Below, in pieces: positions 41,177 through 48,871 of a DNA stretch of 64,000 bases. Made by a program: the position numbers and the translations under genes. The DNA comes from an uncultured Prevotella sp. (GTDB taxonomy: Bacteria; Bacteroidota; Bacteroidia; Bacteroidales; Bacteroidaceae). The notes below the pieces were generated by a model, which searched no databases, was not told where the DNA came from, and saw only the letters and a list, made by a program, of their open reading frames with translations. Within the stretch, counting starts at the first letter, position 1, and the number at the start of each line of letters is the position of its first letter. The stretch is taken from NCBI GenBank assembly GCA_900770395.1, contig CAAGKM010000006.1:62001-126000 (forward strand), in the 5' to 3' direction.

Positions 41177-41287
41177 TTACTTTTTTATTTTCCTGCTTAT
41201 CAGCAGCCAAAGGGCGGATAGGCAGGAAAGGAAGATTATGCCAATATACTGAATGGCTTCTTTTATGGTGCTTAAGAGTTTTTTCAT
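41177..41287 (-). CDS. Small single-span membrane protein (36 aa)
   Basis: Encoded on the opposite strand, tail to tail with the radical SAM gene (its stop codon adjoins that gene's stop). The product is MKKLLSTIKEAIQYIG followed by a hydrophobic helix (IIFLSCLSALWLLI) and a basic tail (SRKIKK), so one membrane span with both ends charged. A canonical promoter precedes it on the minus strand. Function unknown; too short for standard gene calls. Confidence 0.65.
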   Translation of the reverse strand: MKKLLSTIKEAIQYIGIIFLSCLSALWLLISRKIKK

Positions 41288-41310
41288 TGATACAATTTTC
41301 TAAAACACTG

Positions 41311-41341
41311 CAAAAGTACGCATAAAAATTGAAATAACAAA
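41311..41341 (-). promoter_or_regulatory. Promoter of the 36-aa membrane protein
   Basis: On the minus strand TTTG (41341-41338) is followed after 19 nt by TACTTTTG (41318-41311), 24 bp before the ATG at 41287. The region is shared with the start of the plus-strand GT4 gene. Confidence 0.7.
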
Positions 41342-41347
41342 ATCTTA

Positions 41348-42427
41348 ATGAAAATAGTTGTTATCGGTACCCGTGGCATTCCCAATGTCATGGGCGGAGT
41401 GGAGACGCACTGCGAGGAACTGTTTCCGAGGATAGCGGAGATGGGGGCAGATGTCACCGTTATCCGCAGAAACAGTTATGTGCATGACGGGTTGAAGGAG
41501 TGGAACGGTGTGAAACTCGTAGATGTGAATACCCCAAAGAAGAAATCGTTTGAGGCGATTATTCACACATTCCGCGCCATTAACAAGGCGAAGAAGCTTG
41601 GAGTGGATATTCTGCATATCCATGCCATAGGACCGGCGCTGCTTGTGCCATATGCCAAGTTGCTGGGAATGAAGGTGGTGTTTACACACCACGGTCCTGA
41701 TTATGACCGTGATAAATGGGGATTCGCCGCCAAGACAATTTTGAAACTTGGTGAGAGAATGGGATGTATGTTTGCAGACGAGGTGATTGTGATATCGGAT
41801 GTGATAAAGAGTCTCATTGCAAGGAAGTATGGCAGGACTGAGCATGTACACCTTATATATAATGGTGTGCCACAACCAGAGATATGCGACTATCCTGAAT
41901 ATTTTGAGGAACTGGGCATTGAGAAGGGAAAGTATATTCTTGGCATGTGCCGTTTTGTGCCCGAGAAGAACCTGCATCATCTTGTTGAGGCGATGGTTAA
42001 AGTGAAGGATGTTAAGTTAGTGCTGGCAGGCGACACGGACTTTGAGGACGAATATTCCCGCGGACTGAAGGAAATGGCGAGGAAGAACGGTGTTGTGCTG
42101 ACTGGATTCATAAAGGGGCGGAAACTGCACTCGCTGCTGTCAAATGCCAAGGCGTATTGTCTGCCTTCAAGCCATGAGGGACTGCCGATATCGTTGCTTG
42201 AGGCAATGAGCTATAAGGTGCCAGTAGTGGTAAGCGATATTCCTGCCAATATGGAAGTTGGTTTGCCGAAGGAGAATTATTTTCCATGTGGCGATGTCGA
42301 TGCTTTAGCCAAGAAACTGGAGGCAGTGGTTGCTGCACCATGCGGCAGGGTAGAGTATGATTTGGGAAAATATGATTGGGATAAGATAGCGGAGCAAGTG
42401 ATGCAAGTGTATGCAAACATTCTTTGA
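41348..42427 (+). CDS. Family 4 glycosyltransferase
   Basis: 359 residues. The N-terminus VIGTRGIPNVMGGVETHCEELFPRIAEMGADVTVIRR is typical of WcaI/rhamnosyl-type GT4 enzymes. The donor domain has YILGMCRFVPEKNLHHLVEAM, LVLAGDTDFEDEY, and the E-x7-E-like YCLPSSHEGLPISLLEAMSYKVPVVVSDIPAN. It overlaps the following gene by 17 bp. Confidence 0.94.
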   Translation: MKIVVIGTRGIPNVMGGVETHCEELFPRIAEMGADVTVIRRNSYVHDGLKEWNGVKLVDVNTPKKKSFEAIIHTFRAINKAKKLGVDILHIHAIGPALLVPYAKLLGMKVVFTHHGPDYDRDKWGFAAKTILKLGERMGCMFADEVIVISDVIKSLIARKYGRTEHVHLIYNGVPQPEICDYPEYFEELGIEKGKYILGMCRFVPEKNLHHLVEAMVKVKDVKLVLAGDTDFEDEYSRGLKEMARKNGVVLTGFIKGRKLHSLLSNAKAYCLPSSHEGLPISLLEAMSYKVPVVVSDIPANMEVGLPKENYFPCGDVDALAKKLEAVVAAPCGRVEYDLGKYDWDKIAEQVMQVYANIL

Positions 42428-43550
42428 ATTGTCTCAAATTGCTGTTGGACATCGTGAAAGATTGTCGAATGCCCCATCAATGAGAGAATGGGGCGAGCTG
42501 TTTGACATAGCCAAGCATCAGTCTGTGGCAGGTGTGTTGTTTGATGCGGTTAAGCGTTTGCCCGAAGAGCAGTGGCCACCCAAAGATATTGCGTTGAAAT
42601 GGATGGCAACGGCCGAGGCCATCGTAAAACAGAATGAGAGAACAACGGTCGTTTGCGGCAAACTGACGGAGAAGCTTAATACAGACGGTTTTGATGTATG
42701 TATATTGAAAGGGCAGGCAAATCATGTGTATTATGACAGGTTAAGGGAAGGATTAAGTAAGTTGCGCACATGCGGTGATGTAGATGCATGGATAAAGCCA
42801 ACAAAACCTATGCGTCATCCAGTGAGATATATAATAGAGTATCTTGATGGAAAGCGGCTCATTGAATCGTTGTGCCATCTGCACGCTGAGGTAAAGCCAT
42901 TGGGCAATGTTCCTGTGGAAATCCATTTCCGACCGTCATTTTTTAATGCTCCGTGGAGAGACTGGTGCTTTAAGAATCTCTTTAACGGGGATTGTTTTGA
43001 GGCATGCACTATTGACAACATTGTGGACATCACAAAACTGCGCGTTGACTATGATTTGATATTCCAGATGAACCATATATATCGCCACCTGATAGATGAA
43101 GGTGTAGGTTTGCGGCAGGTGCTTGACTATTATATGTTGCTGAAAGCATATAATAAGGAAACAATCACCTCCAAACGCTTTATGGCGAGAGAAGAAATAC
43201 GACAACATATCTATTCGTGTGGAATGCGTCGGTTCTCTGCTGCATTGATGTATGTACTTCAGGTGCTGTTTGGTATGAACGGTTCGGAAATGCTCTGTCG
43301 CCCGTCAGAGCGTGACGGACAATTTCTGTTGGACGAGATCATGGCGGCAGGCAATTTCGGACATTATGATACAAGGATGGCGGTTCTCGTTGTTAGGAAA
43401 GGCCATTTGTTGTATCAGTTACAAAAAGCACAACGGAGGTTCGTTCGTAATATCCGTTTCTTTACTTATTATCCCGAGGAAGTAATTTGTGAGCCATTCA
43501 CAAGAATAGCTCACTTTTTATGGCGAAAATGTAAACTGTATCGTTTTTGA
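42411..43550 (+). CDS. Nucleotidyltransferase-like protein (NTP_transf_5 family)
   Basis: 379 residues. Residues about 90-180 show the minimal nucleotidyltransferase-like fold of this family: VCILKGQANHVYYD, LRTCGDVDAWIK and HLHAEVKPLGNVPVEIHFRPSFF. Helical C-terminal half. These proteins often close Bacteroidales polysaccharide operons; their reaction is unknown. Start codon inside the preceding GT4 gene. Confidence 0.85.
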   Translation: MQTFFELSQIAVGHRERLSNAPSMREWGELFDIAKHQSVAGVLFDAVKRLPEEQWPPKDIALKWMATAEAIVKQNERTTVVCGKLTEKLNTDGFDVCILKGQANHVYYDRLREGLSKLRTCGDVDAWIKPTKPMRHPVRYIIEYLDGKRLIESLCHLHAEVKPLGNVPVEIHFRPSFFNAPWRDWCFKNLFNGDCFEACTIDNIVDITKLRVDYDLIFQMNHIYRHLIDEGVGLRQVLDYYMLLKAYNKETITSKRFMAREEIRQHIYSCGMRRFSAALMYVLQVLFGMNGSEMLCRPSERDGQFLLDEIMAAGNFGHYDTRMAVLVVRKGHLLYQLQKAQRRFVRNIRFFTYYPEEVICEPFTRIAHFLWRKCKLYRF

Positions 43551-43628
43551 TGTTGGACTTCATCCGATCTTTTTACGCTCGGCATAGTAAACAAGTTTCC
43601 TCTGCTCTCGCTTAATCAAAAGGTTCAT

Positions 43629-44459
43629 TTATAGTTTTCCGCAGAAGGTGTACATTCCTGGGAAATGTTTCTCTACATCAATAGGCTCAGTGAACAGTCC
43701 GAACACGCTGCTGCCGCTGCCCGACATTGCGGCATAATGGGCACCGAGTGAGTAGAGTTGCTCTTTTATGTCACCAATCTTGGGATGTAGTGTAAACACG
43801 CTTGTCTCAAAGTCATTTACCAGTATGCCTTTCCATTCTTTTACCGGCAGCTTTACGATGTCCTGACAACAGACGGTGCTTGGTTTGGGAGTGATGAGTG
43901 AGAATGCTTCCTTTGTGCTCACTGGAATATCGGGACGCACCATGGCGATGTAGTAATTGCTCAGGTCAAGGCTGATTGGCTCAAGGCGCTCGCCTATGCC
44001 CTCGGCGTAGGCTGGCTGTGAGAGAATGAAGAAAGGGCAGTCGGCACCGAGAGAGGCGGCGATGTCAATCATCTCCTGTGTCCCCATGTTGAGTGAGAAC
44101 ATCTGGTTGAGCATCGTTATCATATAGGCACAGTCGCTTGAGCCGCCACCCATTCCTGCCTGAGTGGGGATGCCTTTATATAAATGTGCGTGTACGCGTG
44201 GCAGCGGATATTTTGCGGCAAGCGCGTTGTATGCCCTTACCACAAGGTTGCGTTGCTCGTCACCCTCAATGGCGATATTACTTATTTTAATGTCGCATGG
44301 AGTGGGAGAGGGAAAGTCGGGATGCATCTCTGTCACTTCGAGAGCATCACGCACCATTCTCACAGGATAAAACACAGTCTCAAGATTGTGGTAACCATCT
44401 GGGCGTTTCGACACTACGTTGAGGCCCAGATTTATTTTTGCTATAGGGAATGTTATCAT
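43629..44459 (-). CDS. ispE: 4-diphosphocytidyl-2-C-methyl-D-erythritol kinase IspE
   Basis: GHMP kinase of the MEP isoprenoid pathway: phosphorylates the 2-hydroxyl of CDP-methylerythritol. 276 residues. FPIAKINLGLNVVSKRPDGYHNLETVFYPV is diagnostic, and the ATP-binding loop is IPTQAGMGGGSSDCAYMI. The final glycine motif (YAAMSGSGSSVFGLF) is complete. It lies 32 bp downstream of the DUF5715-like gene on the same strand. Confidence 0.97.
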   Translation of the reverse strand: MITFPIAKINLGLNVVSKRPDGYHNLETVFYPVRMVRDALEVTEMHPDFPSPTPCDIKISNIAIEGDEQRNLVVRAYNALAAKYPLPRVHAHLYKGIPTQAGMGGGSSDCAYMITMLNQMFSLNMGTQEMIDIAASLGADCPFFILSQPAYAEGIGERLEPISLDLSNYYIAMVRPDIPVSTKEAFSLITPKPSTVCCQDIVKLPVKEWKGILVNDFETSVFTLHPKIGDIKEQLYSLGAHYAAMSGSGSSVFGLFTEPIDVEKHFPGMYTFCGKL

Positions 44460-44491
44460 TGTTATTTAATTCTTTACTCTTCACTTTTCAC

Positions 44492-45280
44492 TTACCTTAC
44501 CGTGATGTGGAAGCATCCTTGCTTCACCTCATATTTCACATAGCAGCGCTCTCGTTCACGAAAATCCCTCAGTACTTCGCTTAATACCCATTTCAGTGTA
44601 TCATTCTGCACTTTGCGGCGTGGCTTGCCGTCAGGGTCACTCACAGTGATGTATCTGTTGTAGCATATATCTACTGTGGTGCCGTAAAGGTGGCAGCTGT
44701 TGTCGGTGGCGTTGAGGTTGCGCTTCTGCAGTTTTTGAACATCTTCCTTGGTGCGCAGGATACTGGTGAGGATAATCTTGTGCATGGGGATATGTTTCAC
44801 ATACAGACTGTCGAAGAAAGCTTTGCCAATATCCTGTACCAGCACAGAGGCGCGTGGCACGAGATACGGAATACTTGAGCTGAGGCGGTCGATGTGGAAA
44901 TAAGGATTGGCTCCCACATATACAAGCTCTTTTTTGCGAAGCTCGGCATTCTCACGGTTCTCAACCGATTTCACTCCGTGCTTCAGTGCTGCCGCAATCT
45001 GAACATCCTGCATGTCGGGAAAAGTGTTTTTGAATGTGGGTACACTGTATATTGGATGCTTGTCGCCAGTGAATGTGGGGGACTGTTGCGAAACAACAGG
45101 AACGGTGGCTTGAGTTTTGGGGACGGCGGTGATTGGGGCGGTCAAAGTGTCTTGGGGGGCATCTGCCGTTGCCGCATTGCTGTAGTTGCTCAGTGCAATA
45201 ATTGCCGCACGTAGTATGGCAAGTACTGCAACGACGGTGAAAAACCAGCGTGTATATAGTTGTTTTGTTATCTTTTCCAT
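44492..45280 (-). CDS. Membrane-anchored M15-peptidase-like protein (DUF5715 type)
   Basis: 262 residues. One N-terminal membrane span (about 12-32: WFFTVVAVLAILRAAIIAL), a Thr/Pro-rich linker, and a periplasmic domain. The core HKIILTSILRTKEDVQKLQ followed by NATDNSCHLYGTTVDICYN resembles the M15/VanY zinc site (S-x-H-x-x-G-x-x-x-D), so a carboxypeptidase-like fold on peptidoglycan is possible. The third zinc ligand is not certain. Probably co-transcribed with ispE. Confidence 0.72.
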   Translation of the reverse strand: MEKITKQLYTRWFFTVVAVLAILRAAIIALSNYSNAATADAPQDTLTAPITAVPKTQATVPVVSQQSPTFTGDKHPIYSVPTFKNTFPDMQDVQIAAALKHGVKSVENRENAELRKKELVYVGANPYFHIDRLSSSIPYLVPRASVLVQDIGKAFFDSLYVKHIPMHKIILTSILRTKEDVQKLQKRNLNATDNSCHLYGTTVDICYNRYITVSDPDGKPRRKVQNDTLKWVLSEVLRDFRERERCYVKYEVKQGCFHITVR

Positions 45281-45330
45281 TGAGTAACGGAGAAATTTTT
45301 GTGCAAAATTACAAAAAAGTTTTGTAAAAC

Positions 45331-45361
45331 TTGTAAGATAGGCAAAAAAGTTCTAACTTTG
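45331..45361 (+). promoter_or_regulatory. Promoter of the DUF5103 gene
   Basis: TTG (45331-45333), 20-nt spacer, TAACTTTG (45354-45361), 23 bp before the start codon. Confidence 0.75.
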
Positions 45362-45383
45362 CGCCAACAAATTCATTAAAGAA

Positions 45384-46610
45384 ATGATGATAAGGGTAAA
45401 ATGGGCTTTACCGTTACTGCTGGCGGCATTGTGGTGCGCAAGTGTTACTGTGGCGGCAAAGAATATAATATATTCCAATAATATTAGGACACTTACCTCG
45501 GTGGTGAATAATGACTGGATGTCGGAACCGTTGCTCACACTTGGCTCAAATGACGTGATGAGGGTGGGCTTCGATGAGATGTCGCATGATTATCACCGCT
45601 ATGTCTATCGTATAGAGCATTGCGAGAGCGACTGGAGTACCTCTGAGGATATTTTCGAGAGCGACTGGCTTGACGGTTTCAATGGAGTGACGATAGATAA
45701 CATGCAGAACTCCATCAACACCAACGTGCTGTACACTCATTATGGTTTTGAGTTTCCTGAGAACCGTTGCTCGGTGAAGATGAGTGGCAACTACCGCATG
45801 AAAATCTGTGATGAGGATAATGATGGTGAGATTGTGGCTGAGGTGAGATTTCGTGTGCTTGAGCCATTGATGAACATGAGCATTGAAATGACCTCGAATA
45901 CAGATATTGACGTAAACAAGAGTCATCAGCAGGTAAGTGTTAAAATCGACTATGGCAGTGTAAACATTACCAATCCAGATGAGGAACTGATGTTGGTCGT
46001 TACACAGAACAACCGTGAGGAGACAGCGCGAAAGGGAGTCCGCTATAACTTCCGCAACAATCATGGACTGGAGTGGAGTCATAATAAAGAGCTGATATTT
46101 CCAGGCGGCAATGAATATCATAAGTTTGAGATTCTCGACGTGTCGCACCCGACAATGGGCATTGATAATATCTTTTGGGATGGCGGCAATTACCAGGTTT
46201 ATCCGTTTGCCTGTCGGCAGAGCGACAACTATCTGTATGATGAGGATGCAAATGGCGCATTTTTTATCCGCAACAGTGACAACACGGAGATTGACTACAC
46301 CTGTGAATATGTGTTTGTAAACTACAGTCTGCATAGTCCATACATAGGGCCAGTGAGTGTTGACGGCATGTGGACCACTGATGCAGATAAAAGCCGTTAT
46401 GTGATGGATTATGATGCAGCCACGGAGACATATTCTGCGAAAATAATGCAGAAAATGGGATATTACAATTACACATTTGCTGCAGAGAATGGACAGCTGG
46501 CAAATACTGAAGGCTCATATTACCAGACTGGGAACAGCTATCAGGCTTATATATATTATAAAGGTATGGGTGCGAGGACTTGGAGACTTGTTGGGTTTAG
46601 AAGATTGTAA
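45384..46610 (+). CDS. DUF5103 protein, putative type IX secretion plug
   Basis: 408 residues with an N-terminal signal peptide (MMIRVKWALPLLLAALWCASVTVAA). Beta-rich throughout: the domain starts NIIYSNNIRTLTSVVNNDWMSEPLLTLGS and ends with the conserved YYQTGNSYQAYIYYKGMGARTWRLVGF. DUF5103 proteins related to PlugA close the periplasmic or barrel side of the SprA translocon in type IX secretion; that role is assigned by family. Monocistronic under its own promoter. Confidence 0.85.
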   Translation: MMIRVKWALPLLLAALWCASVTVAAKNIIYSNNIRTLTSVVNNDWMSEPLLTLGSNDVMRVGFDEMSHDYHRYVYRIEHCESDWSTSEDIFESDWLDGFNGVTIDNMQNSINTNVLYTHYGFEFPENRCSVKMSGNYRMKICDEDNDGEIVAEVRFRVLEPLMNMSIEMTSNTDIDVNKSHQQVSVKIDYGSVNITNPDEELMLVVTQNNREETARKGVRYNFRNNHGLEWSHNKELIFPGGNEYHKFEILDVSHPTMGIDNIFWDGGNYQVYPFACRQSDNYLYDEDANGAFFIRNSDNTEIDYTCEYVFVNYSLHSPYIGPVSVDGMWTTDADKSRYVMDYDAATETYSAKIMQKMGYYNYTFAAENGQLANTEGSYYQTGNSYQAYIYYKGMGARTWRLVGFRRL

Positions 46611-46653
46611 TTCTATAAAAAAACTGCTAAAAAACAAAAAAACATCACTTTTT

Positions 46654-46685
46654 TTTGATTGTGTGGAATATTTTTTGTAATTTTG
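46654..46685 (+). promoter_or_regulatory. Promoter of the TPR/ribH unit
   Basis: TTTG (46654-46657), 20-nt spacer, TAATTTTG (46678-46685). The leader to 46783 is about 90 nt. Confidence 0.72.
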
Positions 46686-46782
46686 CACAGCATTTTATAG
46701 TGGGCATAATACAATGCTCATTGTATATTGATGCACACAGTAAAAAACAAACCAGGGAAATAAGAAAAAAATTAAAATAATA

Positions 46783-47457
46783 ATGGCAAAAGAAAACATT
46801 AACCAGAGTGCTCCTGTTGAAGAGACTCTGAACGTGCAGGAATCTCTGTTCCTGAAGTACAAAAAGGCAATTATCGGTGGCGTTGCAGCCGTAGTAGTAA
46901 TCATTGCAGGTGTGATAGTTTACAATAACTACATTGCCGCTCCACGTGAGGCAAAGGCAAGCACCATCCTTGCAAAGGGGCAGGACTACTTTAACAACGG
47001 TGATTTTGAGAAGGCTCTGAAGGGCGACAAGAAAGACTTCCCCGGATTTGAGGCTGTGGCAAGTGAGTACAGCTCTACAGATGCAGGAAATCTTGCCAAT
47101 CTTTATGCCGGTCTTTGCTATGTGCAGACAGGCAAGTGGCAGGAGGCTGCCAACTGCATCGAGAAGTTCAGCGCACAGGATGACCAGATGATCAGCCCTG
47201 CCGCAGAGGCTGCCCTTGGCAATGCATACGCTCATCTTAACCAGCTCGACAAGGCTGTAAGTTGTCTGAAAAGTGCTGCGAAGAACGCCGACAACAACTC
47301 TCTCTCACCGACATTCCTCATTCAGGCAGGCGAGATTCTTGAGAGCCAGGGCAAGACTGACGAGGCCTTGAAGTGCTATCAGGAGGTGAAGGACAAGTAC
47401 TTCAACTCAATGGCTTATCAGACTATCGACAAGTATATAGAGCGTGTCACAAAATAA
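46783..47457 (+). CDS. Membrane-anchored TPR protein (YfgM-like)
   Basis: 224 residues. A single N-terminal membrane helix (about 29-49: AIIGGVAAVVVIIAGVIVY) is followed by periplasmic TPR repeats (STILAKGQDYFNNGDFEKAL, NLYAGLCYVQTGKWQEAA, ALGNAYAHLNQLDKAVSCL, AGEILESQGKTDEALKCYQ). This resembles YfgM-type chaperone-associated proteins. The stop codon shares a base with the ribH start (TAATG). Confidence 0.85.
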   Translation: MAKENINQSAPVEETLNVQESLFLKYKKAIIGGVAAVVVIIAGVIVYNNYIAAPREAKASTILAKGQDYFNNGDFEKALKGDKKDFPGFEAVASEYSSTDAGNLANLYAGLCYVQTGKWQEAANCIEKFSAQDDQMISPAAEAALGNAYAHLNQLDKAVSCLKSAAKNADNNSLSPTFLIQAGEILESQGKTDEALKCYQEVKDKYFNSMAYQTIDKYIERVTK

Positions 47458-47933
47458 TGGCAACCGCTATGCATAATCTGTCGGACTACGACTTTAAGTC
47501 AGTACCCGACGCAAGCAATATGAATTTTGCCATAGTTGTGGCAGAGTGGAATCAGGAGGTTACGGGCGCGCTGCTTAACGGTGCACTCACAACTCTTGAA
47601 AAGCACGGAGCTTTGCCCGAGAACATAAGAGTGAAGACTGTACCAGGCAGCTTTGAACTGATTTATGGCGCGCATCAGATGACCCTCAACGACATCTATG
47701 ATGCCGTGATTGTCTTAGGATGCGTTATCCGTGGCGACACTCCACATTTTGACTACATCTGTCAGGGTGTGACACAAGGCATAGCTCAGCTGAACCTTAC
47801 AAGCAATATTCCTGTGATTTATGGATTGCTCACTTGTGAGAATTTACAGCAGGCTCTCGACCGCTGCGGCGGAAAGCTTGGCAATAAAGGTGATGAGTGT
47901 GCTGTAGATGCCATTAAGATGGCAAAATTTTAA
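47457..47933 (+). CDS. ribH: 6,7-dimethyl-8-ribityllumazine synthase RibH
   Basis: Penultimate step of riboflavin synthesis. 158 residues starting MATAMHNLSDYDF; a frame extension to 47373 lies within the TPR gene and is rejected. Active-site segments: VVAEWNQEVTGAL, VPGSFELIYGA, VILGCVIRGDTPHFDYICQGVTQGI and IPVIYGLLTCENLQQALDRCGG. Confidence 0.96.
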   Translation: MATAMHNLSDYDFKSVPDASNMNFAIVVAEWNQEVTGALLNGALTTLEKHGALPENIRVKTVPGSFELIYGAHQMTLNDIYDAVIVLGCVIRGDTPHFDYICQGVTQGIAQLNLTSNIPVIYGLLTCENLQQALDRCGGKLGNKGDECAVDAIKMAKF

Positions 47934-47965
47934 TAGATACATTCAAATTCATACAAGCATAACAA

Positions 47966-48715
47966 ATGCGTTTTATTTCTTGGAATGTAAATGGACTGCG
48001 CGCCTGTGTGGGTAAAGGATTCAAAGAATACTTTGCCCAAGCAGGCGCCGATTTTTTCTGCCTGCAGGAGACAAAGATGCAGGAAGGACAGTTGGATATA
48101 GAGTTCCCCGGATACAAGTCATACTGGAATTATGCCGAGAAGAAAGGATATTCGGGCACGGCTGTGTTTACAAAGCATGAGCCATTGTCAGTGGCTTACG
48201 GTATTGGCATTGAAGAGCATGACCATGAGGGACGTGTAATAACACTTGAGATGCAGGATTTCTATCTTGTGACGGTCTACACACCAAACTCGCAGGACGG
48301 GCTGAAGCGTCTCGACTACCGTATGCGTTGGGAGGATGACTTTGCCGAGTATCTAAAGAGGCTCGATGCCGTGAAACCTGTCATTGTGTGTGGGGACATG
48401 AACGTGGCGCATGAGGAGATAGACCTTAAGAATCCGAAGACCAACCGCCGCAGTGCAGGATTCACCGATGAGGAGCGCGATAAGTTCTCGGCTCTGCTCT
48501 CAAAAGGATTCATAGACTCATGGCGTCACCAGCATCCCGATGAGGTGAAATACTCGTGGTGGAGCTACCGCTTTCATGCCCGCGAGAAGAATGTGGGGTG
48601 GCGCATCGATTATTTTCTCACAAGCAGCAGGTTGGAGCCGAAGATTGTGTCTACCGAGATTTATTCTGAGGTGATGGGCAGTGACCACTGTCCTGTGGAG
48701 ATTGTTATTGAATAA
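47966..48715 (+). CDS. xthA: Exodeoxyribonuclease III / AP endonuclease
   Basis: 249 residues, exonuclease-endonuclease-phosphatase fold. ISWNVNGLRACV begins the protein, LQETKMQEGQLD has the metal Glu, VTVYTPNSQDGLKR the catalytic Tyr, VCGDMNVAHEEIDLKNPK the Asp/Asn pair and VMGSDHCPVEIVI the terminal His. Base-excision repair at abasic sites. Confidence 0.96.
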   Translation: MRFISWNVNGLRACVGKGFKEYFAQAGADFFCLQETKMQEGQLDIEFPGYKSYWNYAEKKGYSGTAVFTKHEPLSVAYGIGIEEHDHEGRVITLEMQDFYLVTVYTPNSQDGLKRLDYRMRWEDDFAEYLKRLDAVKPVIVCGDMNVAHEEIDLKNPKTNRRSAGFTDEERDKFSALLSKGFIDSWRHQHPDEVKYSWWSYRFHAREKNVGWRIDYFLTSSRLEPKIVSTEIYSEVMGSDHCPVEIVIE

Positions 48716-48871
48716 AAAACGGATATTATTCATAAATAATCTAAAAAATAACCTGTTTCTGTTCTTAAAACGTACCATTTTGTAATATTTATGCGTATTA
48801 TATAATGTGTAAGTCTTTTATTACATCAAAGTTTATTAAAAACAGACAAATTAAATACAAAAACTGACAAT

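Noticed and set aside
17144..43550. Invertible promoter (inverton) repeats
   Set aside because: I looked for inverted repeats flanking the locus promoter and found none of convincing length near 17100-17400.
45146..45151. G6 run in the M15-like gene
   Set aside because: Shorter than the 7-8 tracts in the glycan locus and in a GC-richer gene; not strong evidence for slippage.
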